Below are positions 1 through 8,804 of a stretch of DNA of 64,000 nt, one piece after another. Source of the stretch: Leifsonia sp. C5G2 (GTDB taxonomy: Bacteria > Actinomycetota > Actinomycetes > Actinomycetales > Microbacteriaceae); the NCBI RefSeq assembly GCF_013359685.1, contig NZ_JABFMV010000006.1, positions 164,549 to 228,548 of the forward strand. The letters run 5' to 3'. How positions within the stretch are numbered: the first letter of the stretch is position 1; each line of letters opens with the position of its first letter. A program made the translations under genes and the position numbers. Under the pieces are notes generated by a model, which saw only the letters and a list, made by a program, of their open reading frames with translations, had not been told where the DNA came from and searched no databases.

Positions 1-1
1 G

Positions 2-802
2 TCGACCAGCTACACCGGCGTCACCGCTCCGACCTCCTCCGGAGGCCTCGGCTTCGGCCTCAAGTGGAACATGGGCTGGATGCACGACTCGCTGCAGTAC
101 ATCCACGAGGACCCGATGTACCGCAGCTACCACCACAGCGAGCTCACGTTCTCGTTCGTGTACGCGTGGAGCGAGAACTTCCTGCTGCCGATCAGCCACG
201 ACGAGGTCGTGCACGGCAAGGGGTCGCTGCTGGGCAAGATGCCGGGCGACCACTGGCAGCAGCTGGCCAATGCGCGCGCGTTCCTGGCGTTCATGTGGGC
301 GCACCCCGGCAAGCAGCTGCTGTTCATGGGTCAGGAGTTCGGGCAGCTCTCGGAGTGGAGCGAGGAGCGCGGCCTCGACTGGTGGATGCTCGACCAGCCC
401 GCGCACCGCGGCCTGTGGAACCTCGTCGCCCAGCTGAACGCCGTGTACCGTGAGCACCCGCAGCTGTGGGCGCGCGACAACGAGCCGGCCGGCTTCGAGT
501 GGCTCGACGGCTCCGACGCGCAGGGCAACGTGATCGCATTCCTGCGGAAGGATCAGGACGGCGACCCCATCGCGGTGCTGTTCAACTTCTCCGGCAACCC
601 GCACAGCGACTACCGCGTCGGCCTGCCCTTCGCCGGCGAGTGGGAGGAGCTGCTCAACACCGACGCGGAAGCGTACGGCGGCTCGGGCGTCGGCAACTTC
701 GGCGCCGTGACCGCGGTCGACGAGCCGTGGATGGGCCGCCCCGCCTCCGCCGTCCTGACCCTCCCCCCGCTCGGAGCCCTCTGGCTCAAACCCCGCCGCT
801 GA
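2..802 (+). CDS. glgB: 1,4-alpha-glucan branching enzyme, C-terminal part (5' truncated)
   Basis: The gene enters from before the window; the open frame runs from base 2 and encodes the last 266 residues. GlgB makes the alpha-1,6 branches of glycogen in the cytoplasm. Diagnostic segments are [16 protein letters not shown], the GH13 region IV motif [12 protein letters not shown] that carries the catalytic-site His and Asp, and the LFMGQEFGQ segment. The end forms the all-beta C-terminal domain of GH13 enzymes. The upstream CBM48 domain and the nucleophile are outside the window. It converges with the reductase gene at 894, with a large palindrome between them. Confidence 0.96.
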   Translation, partial: STSYTGVTAPTSSGGLGFGLKWNMGWMHDSLQYIHEDPMYRSYHHSELTFSFVYAWSENFLLPISHDEVVHGKGSLLGKMPGDHWQQLANARAFLAFMWAHPGKQLLFMGQEFGQLSEWSEERGLDWWMLDQPAHRGLWNLVAQLNAVYREHPQLWARDNEPAGFEWLDGSDAQGNVIAFLRKDQDGDPIAVLFNFSGNPHSDYRVGLPFAGEWEELLNTDAEAYGGSGVGNFGAVTAVDEPWMGRPASAVLTLPPLGALWLKPRR

Positions 803-811
803 GCACACCGC

Positions 812-881
812 CACCGTCGAGTCCGCATAGACTACCCGCGACACGCCGTGCGGGCGTGCAGTCTTCGCGGACTCGACGGTG
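812..881. terminator. nested palindrome between convergent genes (probable bidirectional terminator)
   Basis: A perfect 15-bp inverted repeat (CACCGTCGAGTCCGC at 812-826, complement at 867-881) encloses two further pairs, AGACT/AGTCT (829-833/860-864) and CCCGC/GCGGG (835-839/850-854). It fills the gap between glgB (+) and the reductase (-). There is no clear T-run, so termination is inferred from position and stem strength; a repeated palindromic element is the alternative. Confidence 0.6.
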
Positions 882-893
882 GGCGGTGCTGGG

Positions 894-1679
894 TCAGGGG
901 CGGGAGGCCAGCCAGGTGTCGTAGCGGAGGCCGTCGACGGCGTGCTCGGGGGCTAGGTTGCGGCCGGCGCGCCAGGTGGAGCCGAGCGGGCCGCCGAGCC
1001 GGAAGGGCAGGATGTAGCGACGGGTCCCGCTGGCCCGCTTCCACTGCTCGGCGAGCGAGCGCGCGGACTCCACCCGGGGTCCGCCGATGTGCAGGATGCC
1101 GTCCGGCTTCCCCGCGCCTTCGGCGGCATCGACGAGCACACGGGCGACATCGGCGACCGCGATCGGCTGGAACCGCGTGCGCGTCGGCGAGAGCAGCGCG
1201 CCAACAGGCCGCCCGCGGTCGAAGATCGCGGTGACGAAGTCGTGGAACTGGGTCGCGCGCACGATGCGCGTGTCGAGCGCGGAGTCCACGTAGGCCCGCT
1301 CCTGGGCCGCCTTCGCGCGGTAGTAGCCGTACGACGACCCCTCGACGCCGACGATCGACAGGAGCACCGCGCGGTGCACGCCGAAGCGGGCCGCGGTGTG
1401 GACCAGGTTCTGGGTGCCGGTGGCGAAGACGTTCGCGGCCTGCTTGCCCAGGCCGTTGCTGGTGTCGACGAGGACGTCGACACCGTCCACCGCCTCCTCC
1501 AGCCCCGTCCCGGTGACGAGATCGGTCGTGACATACGCGGCGCCCGGGACGTACGCCTCGGCGTCGTCGTCGGGCACCCGGCGAGCCGCGACCACCACCT
1601 CGTGCCCGCGTTCCACCGCCTCGGCGGTCACGGCGCGTCCGGCCAGGCCGGTGCCTCCGACGACGAGCACACGGGACAT
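894..1679 (-). CDS. NAD(P)-binding NmrA-like / atypical SDR protein
   Basis: The protein has 261 residues. The N-terminus MSRVLVVGGTGLAGRAV is a Rossmann dinucleotide-binding GxxGxxG motif, and the first beta-alpha unit is followed by a basic AARR patch that suggests NADPH preference. The family (NmrA-like or atypical short-chain dehydrogenases) includes reductases, isomerases and redox-sensing regulators, so the substrate cannot be assigned. The segment SYGYYRAKAAQE resembles the family's YxxxK active-site region, which supports an enzymatic role. It starts at ATG 1679 behind GAGGGAGTGACCGCGC. It is monocistronic and converges with glgB. Confidence 0.85.
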   Translation of the reverse strand: MSRVLVVGGTGLAGRAVTAEAVERGHEVVVAARRVPDDDAEAYVPGAAYVTTDLVTGTGLEEAVDGVDVLVDTSNGLGKQAANVFATGTQNLVHTAARFGVHRAVLLSIVGVEGSSYGYYRAKAAQERAYVDSALDTRIVRATQFHDFVTAIFDRGRPVGALLSPTRTRFQPIAVADVARVLVDAAEGAGKPDGILHIGGPRVESARSLAEQWKRASGTRRYILPFRLGGPLGSTWRAGRNLAPEHAVDGLRYDTWLASRP

Positions 1680-1747
1680 GCGCGGTCACTCCCTCTGGTG
1701 GGGCGGACGATGAGGACGCCGCAGACCCGCCCGATGCAGAGAGGGCG

Positions 1748-2707
1748 TCAGTACAGCAGCGACGCCAGCCTAGCCCTGGCCTTGGCCACCCGGGGGTCGT
1801 CGACACCCACGATCTCGAAATAGTCCAGGAGGCGCGACCGGACCTCCTCCTTGCCTGCGGAGTCGAGAGACGGGAAGACGGTGAGCAGCCGGTCGAAGGC
1901 GTCCTCGATGTGCCCGCCGGAGATGTCGAGGTCGGCGACGCCCAGCTGGGCCGCCGCGTCCTTCGGCGCCTCGGCCGCCGCCGTGCGCAGCTCGTCCGCG
2001 CTGTGCCCGCTCAGCCGCGCCAGCAGGCTGACCTGCGCGAGTCCGGCCACGGCCATCGCGTCCCGCGGGTCCTGGGCGATCGCGGTGCGGTACGCGCGGA
2101 TGGCGCCCTCGTAGTCGCCGCGGTCGATCGCCTCGTACGCCTCGGCGTGCAGCGGCGGGAGCGGCGGCTCCGGCGCCGGCTCCGCTGCGGCATCCTGCTC
2201 GCCGGCTGCTCCCTCGACGGTCACCGTGTCGGTGACGCCGTTCTGCGCCGCGAGCTGCAGCAGCTGCTCCAGCACATCCTTGAGCTGGTCCTCGGGCACT
2301 GCGCCGGAGAAGAGCTGGACGGGACGCCCAGCGACCAGCGCGGCCACGGTCGGCACTGCCGTCGCCTGGAAGGCCTGGGTGAGCTGCGGGTTCGCGTCCA
2401 CGTCGATGCGCACGAGCACGAGCCGGCCGCCGAAGCCGCCGACGACGCGCTCGAGGATCGGCGAGAACTGCGACCACTGCTCCGAGCGCTCCGTGCCGAG
2501 GTCGACCACCACGGGCACGCGGGTGGACAGGTCGATGAAGTCGTTGAAGTTGGCGTCCGTGCCCTCGAAGTACAGGCTCGGGAGCGTCAGCGCGGCGGAC
2601 GCGCCCGCCTGTCCGGCCGCGGCGGGCGTGCCTTCCGCCGGCCGGTTGACGAGCGAGCTCAGGTCGACGGCTCCCCGGAAGTTGGTGGGCGGCGGGACGT
2701 TGCTCAT
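1748..2707 (-). CDS. thioredoxin-fold / TPR co-chaperone, CnoX (YbbN)-like
   Basis: The protein has 319 residues. A thioredoxin fold spans residues 45-155, with VVVDLGTE, VRIDVDANPQ and the cis-proline loop AVPTV at 117-121. A TPR-like helical half follows at about 195-319. The CxxC active site is absent (GTERSEQW occupies that position), so it cannot act as a disulfide oxidoreductase; this agrees with CnoX/YbbN proteins that act as holdases for chaperonin clients. The start was chosen at ATG 2707, behind CTGGAGGATCA, over an upstream ATG with no ribosome binding site. It is monocistronic. Confidence 0.82.
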   Translation of the reverse strand: MSNVPPPTNFRGAVDLSSLVNRPAEGTPAAAGQAGASAALTLPSLYFEGTDANFNDFIDLSTRVPVVVDLGTERSEQWSQFSPILERVVGGFGGRLVLVRIDVDANPQLTQAFQATAVPTVAALVAGRPVQLFSGAVPEDQLKDVLEQLLQLAAQNGVTDTVTVEGAAGEQDAAAEPAPEPPLPPLHAEAYEAIDRGDYEGAIRAYRTAIAQDPRDAMAVAGLAQVSLLARLSGHSADELRTAAAEAPKDAAAQLGVADLDISGGHIEDAFDRLLTVFPSLDSAGKEEVRSRLLDYFEIVGVDDPRVAKARARLASLLY

Positions 2708-2803
2708 TGATCCTCCAGATGCGTGCGGTTCCGGCATTGCACGACTGACAAGCCTACTCGCGTGCAGACCGCCTCGGACGACTTCGCCGCCCGGTGCGAC
2801 CCC

Positions 2804-4699
2804 TCAGCCGATCTCCTTGGCCGCGACGAGACCCTGCGCGAAACCGAGCAGACGGATCTTGTCCTTCGATCCGACCGGCGGAACGTAGAACATCAGCTGG
2901 TAGTCGAACACCGACTCGACACCGGTGTTGGAGGAGGTGACCCCGCTCAGCGCGGCCGTCGTCGCGCCGGGAAGGACCTGCGCACCGGCCTCCACGACCT
3001 TGTGCAACTGCGTCTCGCGGGGGTTGACCCACACGATGGCACCCGAATCGTTGGTGGCCATCGCGAGCACATCTCCTGGCCCGACGCCCGGCGTCCAGCT
3101 CAAAGCGGACGTGTTGCCGTACTGCTGGGCCAGCTGCTGCTGCTCCTTGAGTTTCCACGCCGCGCCGACTTGGGGCTGCAAAGTGTCGCCCGCGGAATCG
3201 AACCGACTCGCGTACTGGCTCTTGTCGCCGTACATCAGGATGTCGCCATACGCCGCGGCCACTTTCGCGGGCGGCAGGGCGAGCAGCTTGGAGTCCGGGG
3301 GCACGACGGCGGACCCGATGCTCGCCGGCGCGAGGTTCGGTACCTTCGCCTTCGGCTCGAGCGAGACGGCGTACTCCACCTTGTAGTTGTCGCGCGGCGA
3401 CTCCTGCACCATCGTGAGGGCGATGGGCGCCTGCGCGTTGCCCTTCGCGTCCTTCGGCGAGTCGATCACCGCGGCCACCGTGCGCGGCCAGGCGTCGGTC
3501 GCCTGCGGGAGGGAGAGCACGATCGGGCTCGCCGGGATGGCCGGGAGCGCCGGTTCGTCGGTCTTCTTGGCCCGGATGGCGTAGTTCGCGGTGCGCAGCT
3601 CGAGCGCGGGCCCGACGAAGCGCTCCTTCGCGAGGTCGGCGCTGGCTTTGCTGTCGGCCGCGGCCGCGGACTCGGAGATGCGCTTGACGATGCGCTCGAG
3701 CTGCGGAACCGTCACCGCGGGCGGCAGCTGGTCCTTGGCATTCGGCGCCTCGGTCGCGAGCGGGGTCGCGGTCTTCGTCGGCGTCGTCGCCGCGTCCGTT
3801 CCCGTCGTGCACCCGGTCAGGGCAAGCGCGCCGATCAGGGCGGCCGGGAGCATGACGCGGGCGCGGCGGGTGGAGCGGCGGCCGCGCGGCGTGGACTCGA
3901 TCATCGCGGTCGGCTTGTACTTGGGCGCCTTCGGCAGCTTCGGCATCTTGGGGCCGCTCTTCCGGCGCGGCCCGCGCGAGCGGCGGTGCGCGTACAGGCC
4001 CCACAGGTAGAGCGCGATGCCGATCACGAGCAGAATCAGGCCGCCGATGATGAGCGGGAACGCCCAGGGCGTGCTCGAGTCGACCGGCCAGGTGACGCTG
4101 ACGTTCGACGGCGCGGCCTTGGTGCCGTCGGAGGCGACGATCACGCTCACGTCGTCGGGGATGTTCATGCGGGTGACCTGTGCGGCCGTCCCGTCGAACT
4201 CCTCCAGCCACAGATCGGAGCCCGCAGGGTTGGGGCCGGGCTTGGACGCGGTGTCCGCGGTCGTCGCGGAGCCGGTGCCGGTCGCGGCGCCCGCCGCCGG
4301 AGTCGCTGTGGGGGCCGGAGTCGAGGTCGACGTCGAACCGCTGCCGCTGCCCTCGTTCGCGGCCTTCGGCGTCACGGTCTTCGTGGAGAGCTTGCCCGTG
4401 GCCTTCTGGTAGCTCACGGCGACGTAGCGCTGGTCGCCGAGCCACGCCTTCATGTCCGCTGTACGGCCGTAAGCGACCACCTGCTTGCCCGGCTCCGGGG
4501 TGCCGGTGACGGTGAGCGTCTGCTGACCGGGGTGCGCGTTCAGCGCGGAGCCGTCGATCACGACGTACCGGGGGTCTCCCGAGACGGTCGTCGCGGCCTT
4601 GACGCTGGTCGGCGGCGCGAAGACGGTGCGCTGAGCGATCCCGGCGACGATCATGACGGCGGCCACGACGAACGCGACGATGGCGAGTACGAAACGCAA
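2804..4699 (-). CDS. large membrane protein with internal lipobox-like segment, function unknown
   Basis: The protein has 631 residues. TTG at 4699 is chosen because GAGGAG lies just upstream and a membrane segment starts at once (MRFVLAIVAFVVAAVMIVAG). An extracytoplasmic domain with a Thr/Ser/Pro/Ala-rich linker (about 115-150) ends in a second membrane helix (210-235). A very basic stretch follows, then a third hydrophobic segment ending in a lipobox, ALALTGC, at 291-297. A 334-residue soluble domain follows. No enzymatic motif was recognised. The C-terminal half looks like a lipoprotein fused in frame to a membrane protein; an internal start near 3904 (MIESTPRGRRS) is possible but lacks a Shine-Dalgarno sequence. 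It is divergent from the coiled-coil gene at 4891. Confidence 0.75.
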   Translation of the reverse strand: MRFVLAIVAFVVAAVMIVAGIAQRTVFAPPTSVKAATTVSGDPRYVVIDGSALNAHPGQQTLTVTGTPEPGKQVVAYGRTADMKAWLGDQRYVAVSYQKATGKLSTKTVTPKAANEGSGSGSTSTSTPAPTATPAAGAATGTGSATTADTASKPGPNPAGSDLWLEEFDGTAAQVTRMNIPDDVSVIVASDGTKAAPSNVSVTWPVDSSTPWAFPLIIGGLILLVIGIALYLWGLYAHRRSRGPRRKSGPKMPKLPKAPKYKPTAMIESTPRGRRSTRRARVMLPAALIGALALTGCTTGTDAATTPTKTATPLATEAPNAKDQLPPAVTVPQLERIVKRISESAAAADSKASADLAKERFVGPALELRTANYAIRAKKTDEPALPAIPASPIVLSLPQATDAWPRTVAAVIDSPKDAKGNAQAPIALTMVQESPRDNYKVEYAVSLEPKAKVPNLAPASIGSAVVPPDSKLLALPPAKVAAAYGDILMYGDKSQYASRFDSAGDTLQPQVGAAWKLKEQQQLAQQYGNTSALSWTPGVGPGDVLAMATNDSGAIVWVNPRETQLHKVVEAGAQVLPGATTAALSGVTSSNTGVESVFDYQLMFYVPPVGSKDKIRLLGFAQGLVAAKEIG

Positions 4700-4890
4700 G
4701 CAGGACTCCTCATGTGCCGGAATTCGGGGGCGGGCACATTTATCTGACGATAGCGGACGTGCCTGAAAGGCAGCTAACCCTTCTCTGGACGCTCGCGCAG
4801 CCCCCGTGCGGGCTCCGACAGCGAAATTGTAGGATCGACGCGGCACGCGAGCGGCGAGTCGACCCGAATCACCCCCCAGGAGCAACCACA

Positions 4891-7725
4891 GTGGCCACCG
4901 ACGAATCCAACTTCACGCAGGTCTTCCGCGGGTACGACAAGGACGAGGTCGACAAGGCGCTGCAGGAGCTCCGGCGCGAGCTGATCAAGTCGAACACCCA
5001 GGCGTCGGACGCCGCGAAGGAGATCAAGCGCCTCCAGGCCCGCATCGAGGACCTGAACGACGAGATCGAGGAGGTCGGCAGTCCCACCTACTCGGGCCTC
5101 GGCACCAAGCTCGAGAACACGCTGCGCGTCGCCGAGGAGCAGTCGACCCGGCTGATCGCGCAGGCCGACATCGACGCCGAGAAGCTGCGCACCGGTGTCA
5201 GCGCCGAGGTGGAGAAGGTCAAGAAGGCCGCGGCGGCCCAGGCGGAGCGCATCCTGGCCGACGCCCAGGCCCGCGCCACCACCCTGCTGGAGGACGCCCA
5301 GATCGAGTCCGGCGAGCTCCTGACGAAGACGCGCGCCGACAAGGAGACGCTGCTCACCGACGCGATGCGCGAGGCCGCCGCCATCCGCGGCGCGGTGGCC
5401 ACCGAGGCCGCCGAGCTGCGCGCCACCAGCAAGCGGGAGGCCGCCGCCGTACGCGCGGAGGCCGACCGCGAGGCCGCGGAGCTGAAGGCCGTCGCCTCCC
5501 GCGAGGCGGAGGCCGCCCGCGCCGAGGCCGCCGAGCTCGACCGGACCATCGCCGAGCGCCGCTCCGAGCTCGAGAACGCCCTGGCCGACGACCGTGCCGC
5601 CTTCGAGCGCGAGGCGGCGCAGATCCGTCTCGACCTGGACCGCCGCGTCGCCGAGACCGACGACCGCCTGGCCGCGCAGGAGGCCGAGACCCGTAACGCC
5701 CTCGCCGCCGAGGCAGCCCAGGCCCGGGCCGACCTCGCCGCCGAAGTGGAGGAGCAGCGCGCCGCGCTCGCGGCCGACGTCGCCCAGACCCGCGCCGACC
5801 TGGAGAACGAGGACGCGACCACCCGGCAGGCGCTCGCCACCGAGGTCGAGCAGACGAAGAAGGCCCTCGCCGCCGAGGTCGCCCAGGCGAAAGCCGCCCT
5901 CACCGCCGAGAGGGACCAGACGCGCTCCGCGCTCGAGAACGAGGTCACGACCACGCGGTCCGCGCTCGCGGACGAGGTCCAGCGCACGAAGGCCGAGCTG
6001 GCCGACGAGGTGACCCGCACCCGCTCCGCCCTGGCCGAGGAGGTCGCCCGCACCACGTCGGAGCTGGAAACCGAGGTCACCACCACCCGGTCCGCGCTCG
6101 AGAACGAGGTCACGTCCACCCGCGCCGCCCTGCAGGACGAAGTGACGACGACGAAGTCCGCTCTGGCCGAGCAGGTCGAGCGCACCACGAAACAGCTCGC
6201 CGACGACGAACTGCAGACCCGCACCGCACTGGAGAAGGAGTCCACCGAGACCCGTGCCGCTCTGGAGGCCGACCGCGCCGCGACCGCCGCCGCGCTCGCG
6301 GCCGACCGGGAGCAGACCGCGAGCGAGCTGGCGGCGGAGGTCGAGCAGACCCGCACGCGCCTCGCCGCGGAGGCCGAGCGGCAGCGCCGCGAGCTCGAGG
6401 CCGAGGCCGCGGAGCTGCGCGCGGACCTGGCGACCGAGGTCGACACCGCGCGCACCGCGCTGGCCGACGAGATCGCGCGCGAGCGCAGCGCGGTCGAGGC
6501 CGAGCTCGCCGCCGAGCGCGCCCGGCTCGCCGCCGAGGTCGAGTCGACGACCTCCGCCCTCGCCGCGGAGGTCGCCCAGACGAAGTCCGCTCTGGAGACC
6601 GAGGTCACGACCACGAAGGCGGCCCTCGCAGCCGAAGTGGAGCAGACCACGTCGGCCCTCGCGACCGAGGTCACCACGACGAAGGCCGCCCTGGCCGACG
6701 AGGTGGAGCGCACCCGCACCGAGCTGGCCGCCGAGGTCGAGCAGACGAAGGGCGAGCTGGCCGCCGAGGTCGAGCAGACGAGGTCGGCCCTCGAGACCGA
6801 GGTCAGCACCACCAAGGCCGCCCTCGCCGCGGAGGTGGAGCAGACGAAGTCCACCCTCGCCGCCGACCGCGAGCAGACCGCGAGCGCGCTGGCGGCCGAG
6901 TCGGAGCAGACCCGCTCCCGCCTCGCCGAGGACGTGCGCCGCACGACCCTGGAGCTGGAAGACCTCCGTGCCTCCACCGCCACGGAGCTGGCCGACCAGC
7001 GCGAGCAGCAGCGGCTGGAGCTGCAGCGCGAGGCGGAGCGCACCCGTGTCGAGCTCGCAGGCGAGACCGAGCAGACCCGGGTCGACCTGGAGAAGGAGAC
7101 GGCGGAGGCGCGGTCCGCCCTCGCCAACGAGGTCGCCGAGGCCAGGACGGCGCTCGAGGCCGAGCTGGCGGAGCGGAAGGCCGCCTTCGAGCAGGAGGCA
7201 GCCAACGCCCGCGCCGCCCTCGAGAGCGAGCTCACGACGCTGCGCACCACGACGCAGAAGGAGGCGGAGGCGCGCAGGCACGAGATCGAGCAGGCCCGCA
7301 TCGACCTCGACGTGGAGCTGCGCGCCCGCCGCGACGAGGCCGAGAAGGAGTACCTCGCCCGGCACCAGGAGGCGGTGGCCCAGACGCAGAAGTACCTGGA
7401 CGAGGCGAACGTGCAGCTCGCCGACGCGGTGAAGCGCACCGCGCAGGCCCGCTCGGAGGCGGAGGCCTTCGAGGCGGAGGCGCGGCGCACCGTCACCGAG
7501 GCGCGGAAGCAGGCCGAGGAGACCGCGTCGGAGGTCATCCGCGACGCCGAGGAGCGCTCGGCCGCCCTCCTGGAGGAGACGGAGGAGCGCACGCAACGCC
7601 TGGTCGCCGACGCGGAAGAGCGGCTCGCCCAGATTAGGATTGAGCGAGAGGCCGTCGCCGGGTACTTCGAGAACCTGCGCGGCGTGCTCCAGCAGGCCGA
7701 GAAGGCGACCGCCGACCGCGAGTGA
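4891..7725 (+). CDS. giant DivIVA-type coiled-coil protein with hendecad repeats (Scy/FilP-like)
   Basis: The protein has 944 residues, starting at GTG 4891 behind CCAGGAG. Residues 1-65 resemble a DivIVA N-terminal domain (FTQVFRGYDKDEVDKALQEL) followed by a short heptad coil. Residues 66-214 are Ala/Glu-rich coil. Residues 215-819 form about 55 consecutive 11-residue units in one register, such as ALAAEVEQTKS and ALETEVTTTKA. The tail (820-944) is a further coil ending in YFENLRGVLQQAEKA, like the ends of actinobacterial DivIVA-related proteins. There is no membrane segment. By analogy with Streptomyces Scy and FilP it may form a cytoplasmic scaffold for polar growth; that role is inference. 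The AI-2E-type gene follows 31 bp downstream. Confidence 0.85.
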   Translation: MATDESNFTQVFRGYDKDEVDKALQELRRELIKSNTQASDAAKEIKRLQARIEDLNDEIEEVGSPTYSGLGTKLENTLRVAEEQSTRLIAQADIDAEKLRTGVSAEVEKVKKAAAAQAERILADAQARATTLLEDAQIESGELLTKTRADKETLLTDAMREAAAIRGAVATEAAELRATSKREAAAVRAEADREAAELKAVASREAEAARAEAAELDRTIAERRSELENALADDRAAFEREAAQIRLDLDRRVAETDDRLAAQEAETRNALAAEAAQARADLAAEVEEQRAALAADVAQTRADLENEDATTRQALATEVEQTKKALAAEVAQAKAALTAERDQTRSALENEVTTTRSALADEVQRTKAELADEVTRTRSALAEEVARTTSELETEVTTTRSALENEVTSTRAALQDEVTTTKSALAEQVERTTKQLADDELQTRTALEKESTETRAALEADRAATAAALAADREQTASELAAEVEQTRTRLAAEAERQRRELEAEAAELRADLATEVDTARTALADEIARERSAVEAELAAERARLAAEVESTTSALAAEVAQTKSALETEVTTTKAALAAEVEQTTSALATEVTTTKAALADEVERTRTELAAEVEQTKGELAAEVEQTRSALETEVSTTKAALAAEVEQTKSTLAADREQTASALAAESEQTRSRLAEDVRRTTLELEDLRASTATELADQREQQRLELQREAERTRVELAGETEQTRVDLEKETAEARSALANEVAEARTALEAELAERKAAFEQEAANARAALESELTTLRTTTQKEAEARRHEIEQARIDLDVELRARRDEAEKEYLARHQEAVAQTQKYLDEANVQLADAVKRTAQARSEAEAFEAEARRTVTEARKQAEETASEVIRDAEERSAALLEETEERTQRLVADAEERLAQIRIEREAVAGYFENLRGVLQQAEKATADRE
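5533..7347 (+). repeat. degenerate 33-bp tandem repeat encoding about 55 hendecads
   Basis: Codons 215-819 of the coiled-coil gene repeat every 33 bp without insertions or deletions. The consensus unit is xLxxEVxxTxx, with Leu at position 2 and Glu-Val at positions 5-6. The most alike units lie at about 5800-6210 and 6540-6910, suggesting recent local duplication there. Units towards both ends are more diverged. Confidence 0.9.
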
Positions 7726-7756
7726 AGCAGCCCGCGACCGACCACAGGGGGAACCC

Positions 7757-8794
7757 GTGAAGATCCAGAACCCGTTCCGCCTCGGCCTGATCGGCACCCT
7801 CGGCGTCGGACTCGGGATCCTCATCCTGAGCGCCATCACCAGCCTGGCGACGATCATCACCTACATCGGCGCCGCGCTGTTCCTGGCGCTCGGCATCGAG
7901 CCGCTGATCTCGTTCCTCGAGCGCAGGCGGTTCCCCCGCTGGCTCGCGCTCGTCGTCACCCTGGTCATCATCATCGGCGCGTTCGTCGGGCTCATCTGGG
8001 CCATCGTGCCCATCGCGGTCGGACAGGCCACGCAGCTGGTGCAGAACACCATCGAGTGGGTGAACAACGGCGGCGCGGAGAAGTGGTTCCTCAGCCTCCA
8101 GCACCAGTTCCCGTCGGTGGTCAACCAGCAGAACATCGACGCGGTCACGCAGTGGCTGCAGCAGAACCTGCCGGACATCACCTCGAAGGTGCTGCAGACG
8201 GGCGTCGGGATCGTGCAGGGCGCGTTCGGCGTGATCATCGTCATCATCCTGACCATCTACTTCACGGCGTCGCTGCCCAGCATCAAGCGCGCGGCCTACC
8301 AGCTGGTCCCGGCCTCCCGTCGCGCGCGTTTCGCCGACCTCGGCGACCAGATCACCGACTCGGTCGGCAAGTACGTCATGGGCCAGGTGGCGCTGGCGCT
8401 CGTCAACGGCGTCCTGAGCGCGATCTTCCTGACGGTGATCGGGGCGAAGTTCCCCATCCTGCTCGCCTCGATCGCGTTCTTCTTCTCGCTGATCCCGCTC
8501 GTGGGAACCATCACCGGCTCGGTCGTCATCGTGGCCGTGTGCTTCCTCTCGGGGACGCCCACCGCCATCGCGGCCGCCATCTACTACCTGATCTACATGC
8601 AGGTGGAGGCGTACGTGCTGAGTCCCCGCATCATGAACCGGGCGGTCTCGGTCCCCGGCGCGCTCGTGGTCGTCGCGGCCCTGGCCGGCGGCACACTGCT
8701 CGGCATCCTCGGTGCGCTGGTCGCCATCCCGTTCGCCGCCGCGATCCTGCTCATCGTCAAGCAGGTCGTCATCCCGCGCCAGAACGAGCTCTAG
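7757..8794 (+). CDS. AI-2E family transporter (PerM/YdiK-type)
   Basis: The protein has 345 residues, starting at GTG 7757 behind AGGGGGAA. About eight hydrophobic segments can be seen: two near the N-terminus, a long extracytoplasmic or amphipathic stretch (about 95-150), then a C-terminal bundle including IPLVGTITGSVVIVAVCFL and PGALVVVAALAGG. The pattern fits the AI-2E/UPF0118 family, which includes the autoinducer-2 exporter TqsA and Na+/H+ antiporters; the substrate is not evident. It lies 31 bp after the coiled-coil gene and may be cotranscribed with it. Confidence 0.9.
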   Translation: MKIQNPFRLGLIGTLGVGLGILILSAITSLATIITYIGAALFLALGIEPLISFLERRRFPRWLALVVTLVIIIGAFVGLIWAIVPIAVGQATQLVQNTIEWVNNGGAEKWFLSLQHQFPSVVNQQNIDAVTQWLQQNLPDITSKVLQTGVGIVQGAFGVIIVIILTIYFTASLPSIKRAAYQLVPASRRARFADLGDQITDSVGKYVMGQVALALVNGVLSAIFLTVIGAKFPILLASIAFFFSLIPLVGTITGSVVIVAVCFLSGTPTAIAAAIYYLIYMQVEAYVLSPRIMNRAVSVPGALVVVAALAGGTLLGILGALVAIPFAAAILLIVKQVVIPRQNEL

Positions 8795-8804
8795 CCGGCC
8801 CGGG

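Noticed and set aside
2723..4747. A 674-codon plus-strand open frame
   Set aside because: It is antisense to the membrane protein at 2804-4699, is Arg/His/Gly-rich without any family pattern, and has no ribosome binding site. It is typical of high-G+C shadow frames.
5533..7347. 33-bp repeats considered as a CRISPR array
   Set aside because: The units abut without spacers and stay in a single reading frame coding for a coiled coil. No CRISPR array or cas gene is seen in the window.
4774..7860. A 1028-codon minus-strand frame opposite the coiled-coil gene
   Set aside because: It is a Leu/Gly/Arg-rich mirror of the 33-bp repeat; the plus strand has the start, the ribosome binding site and the regular hendecads.
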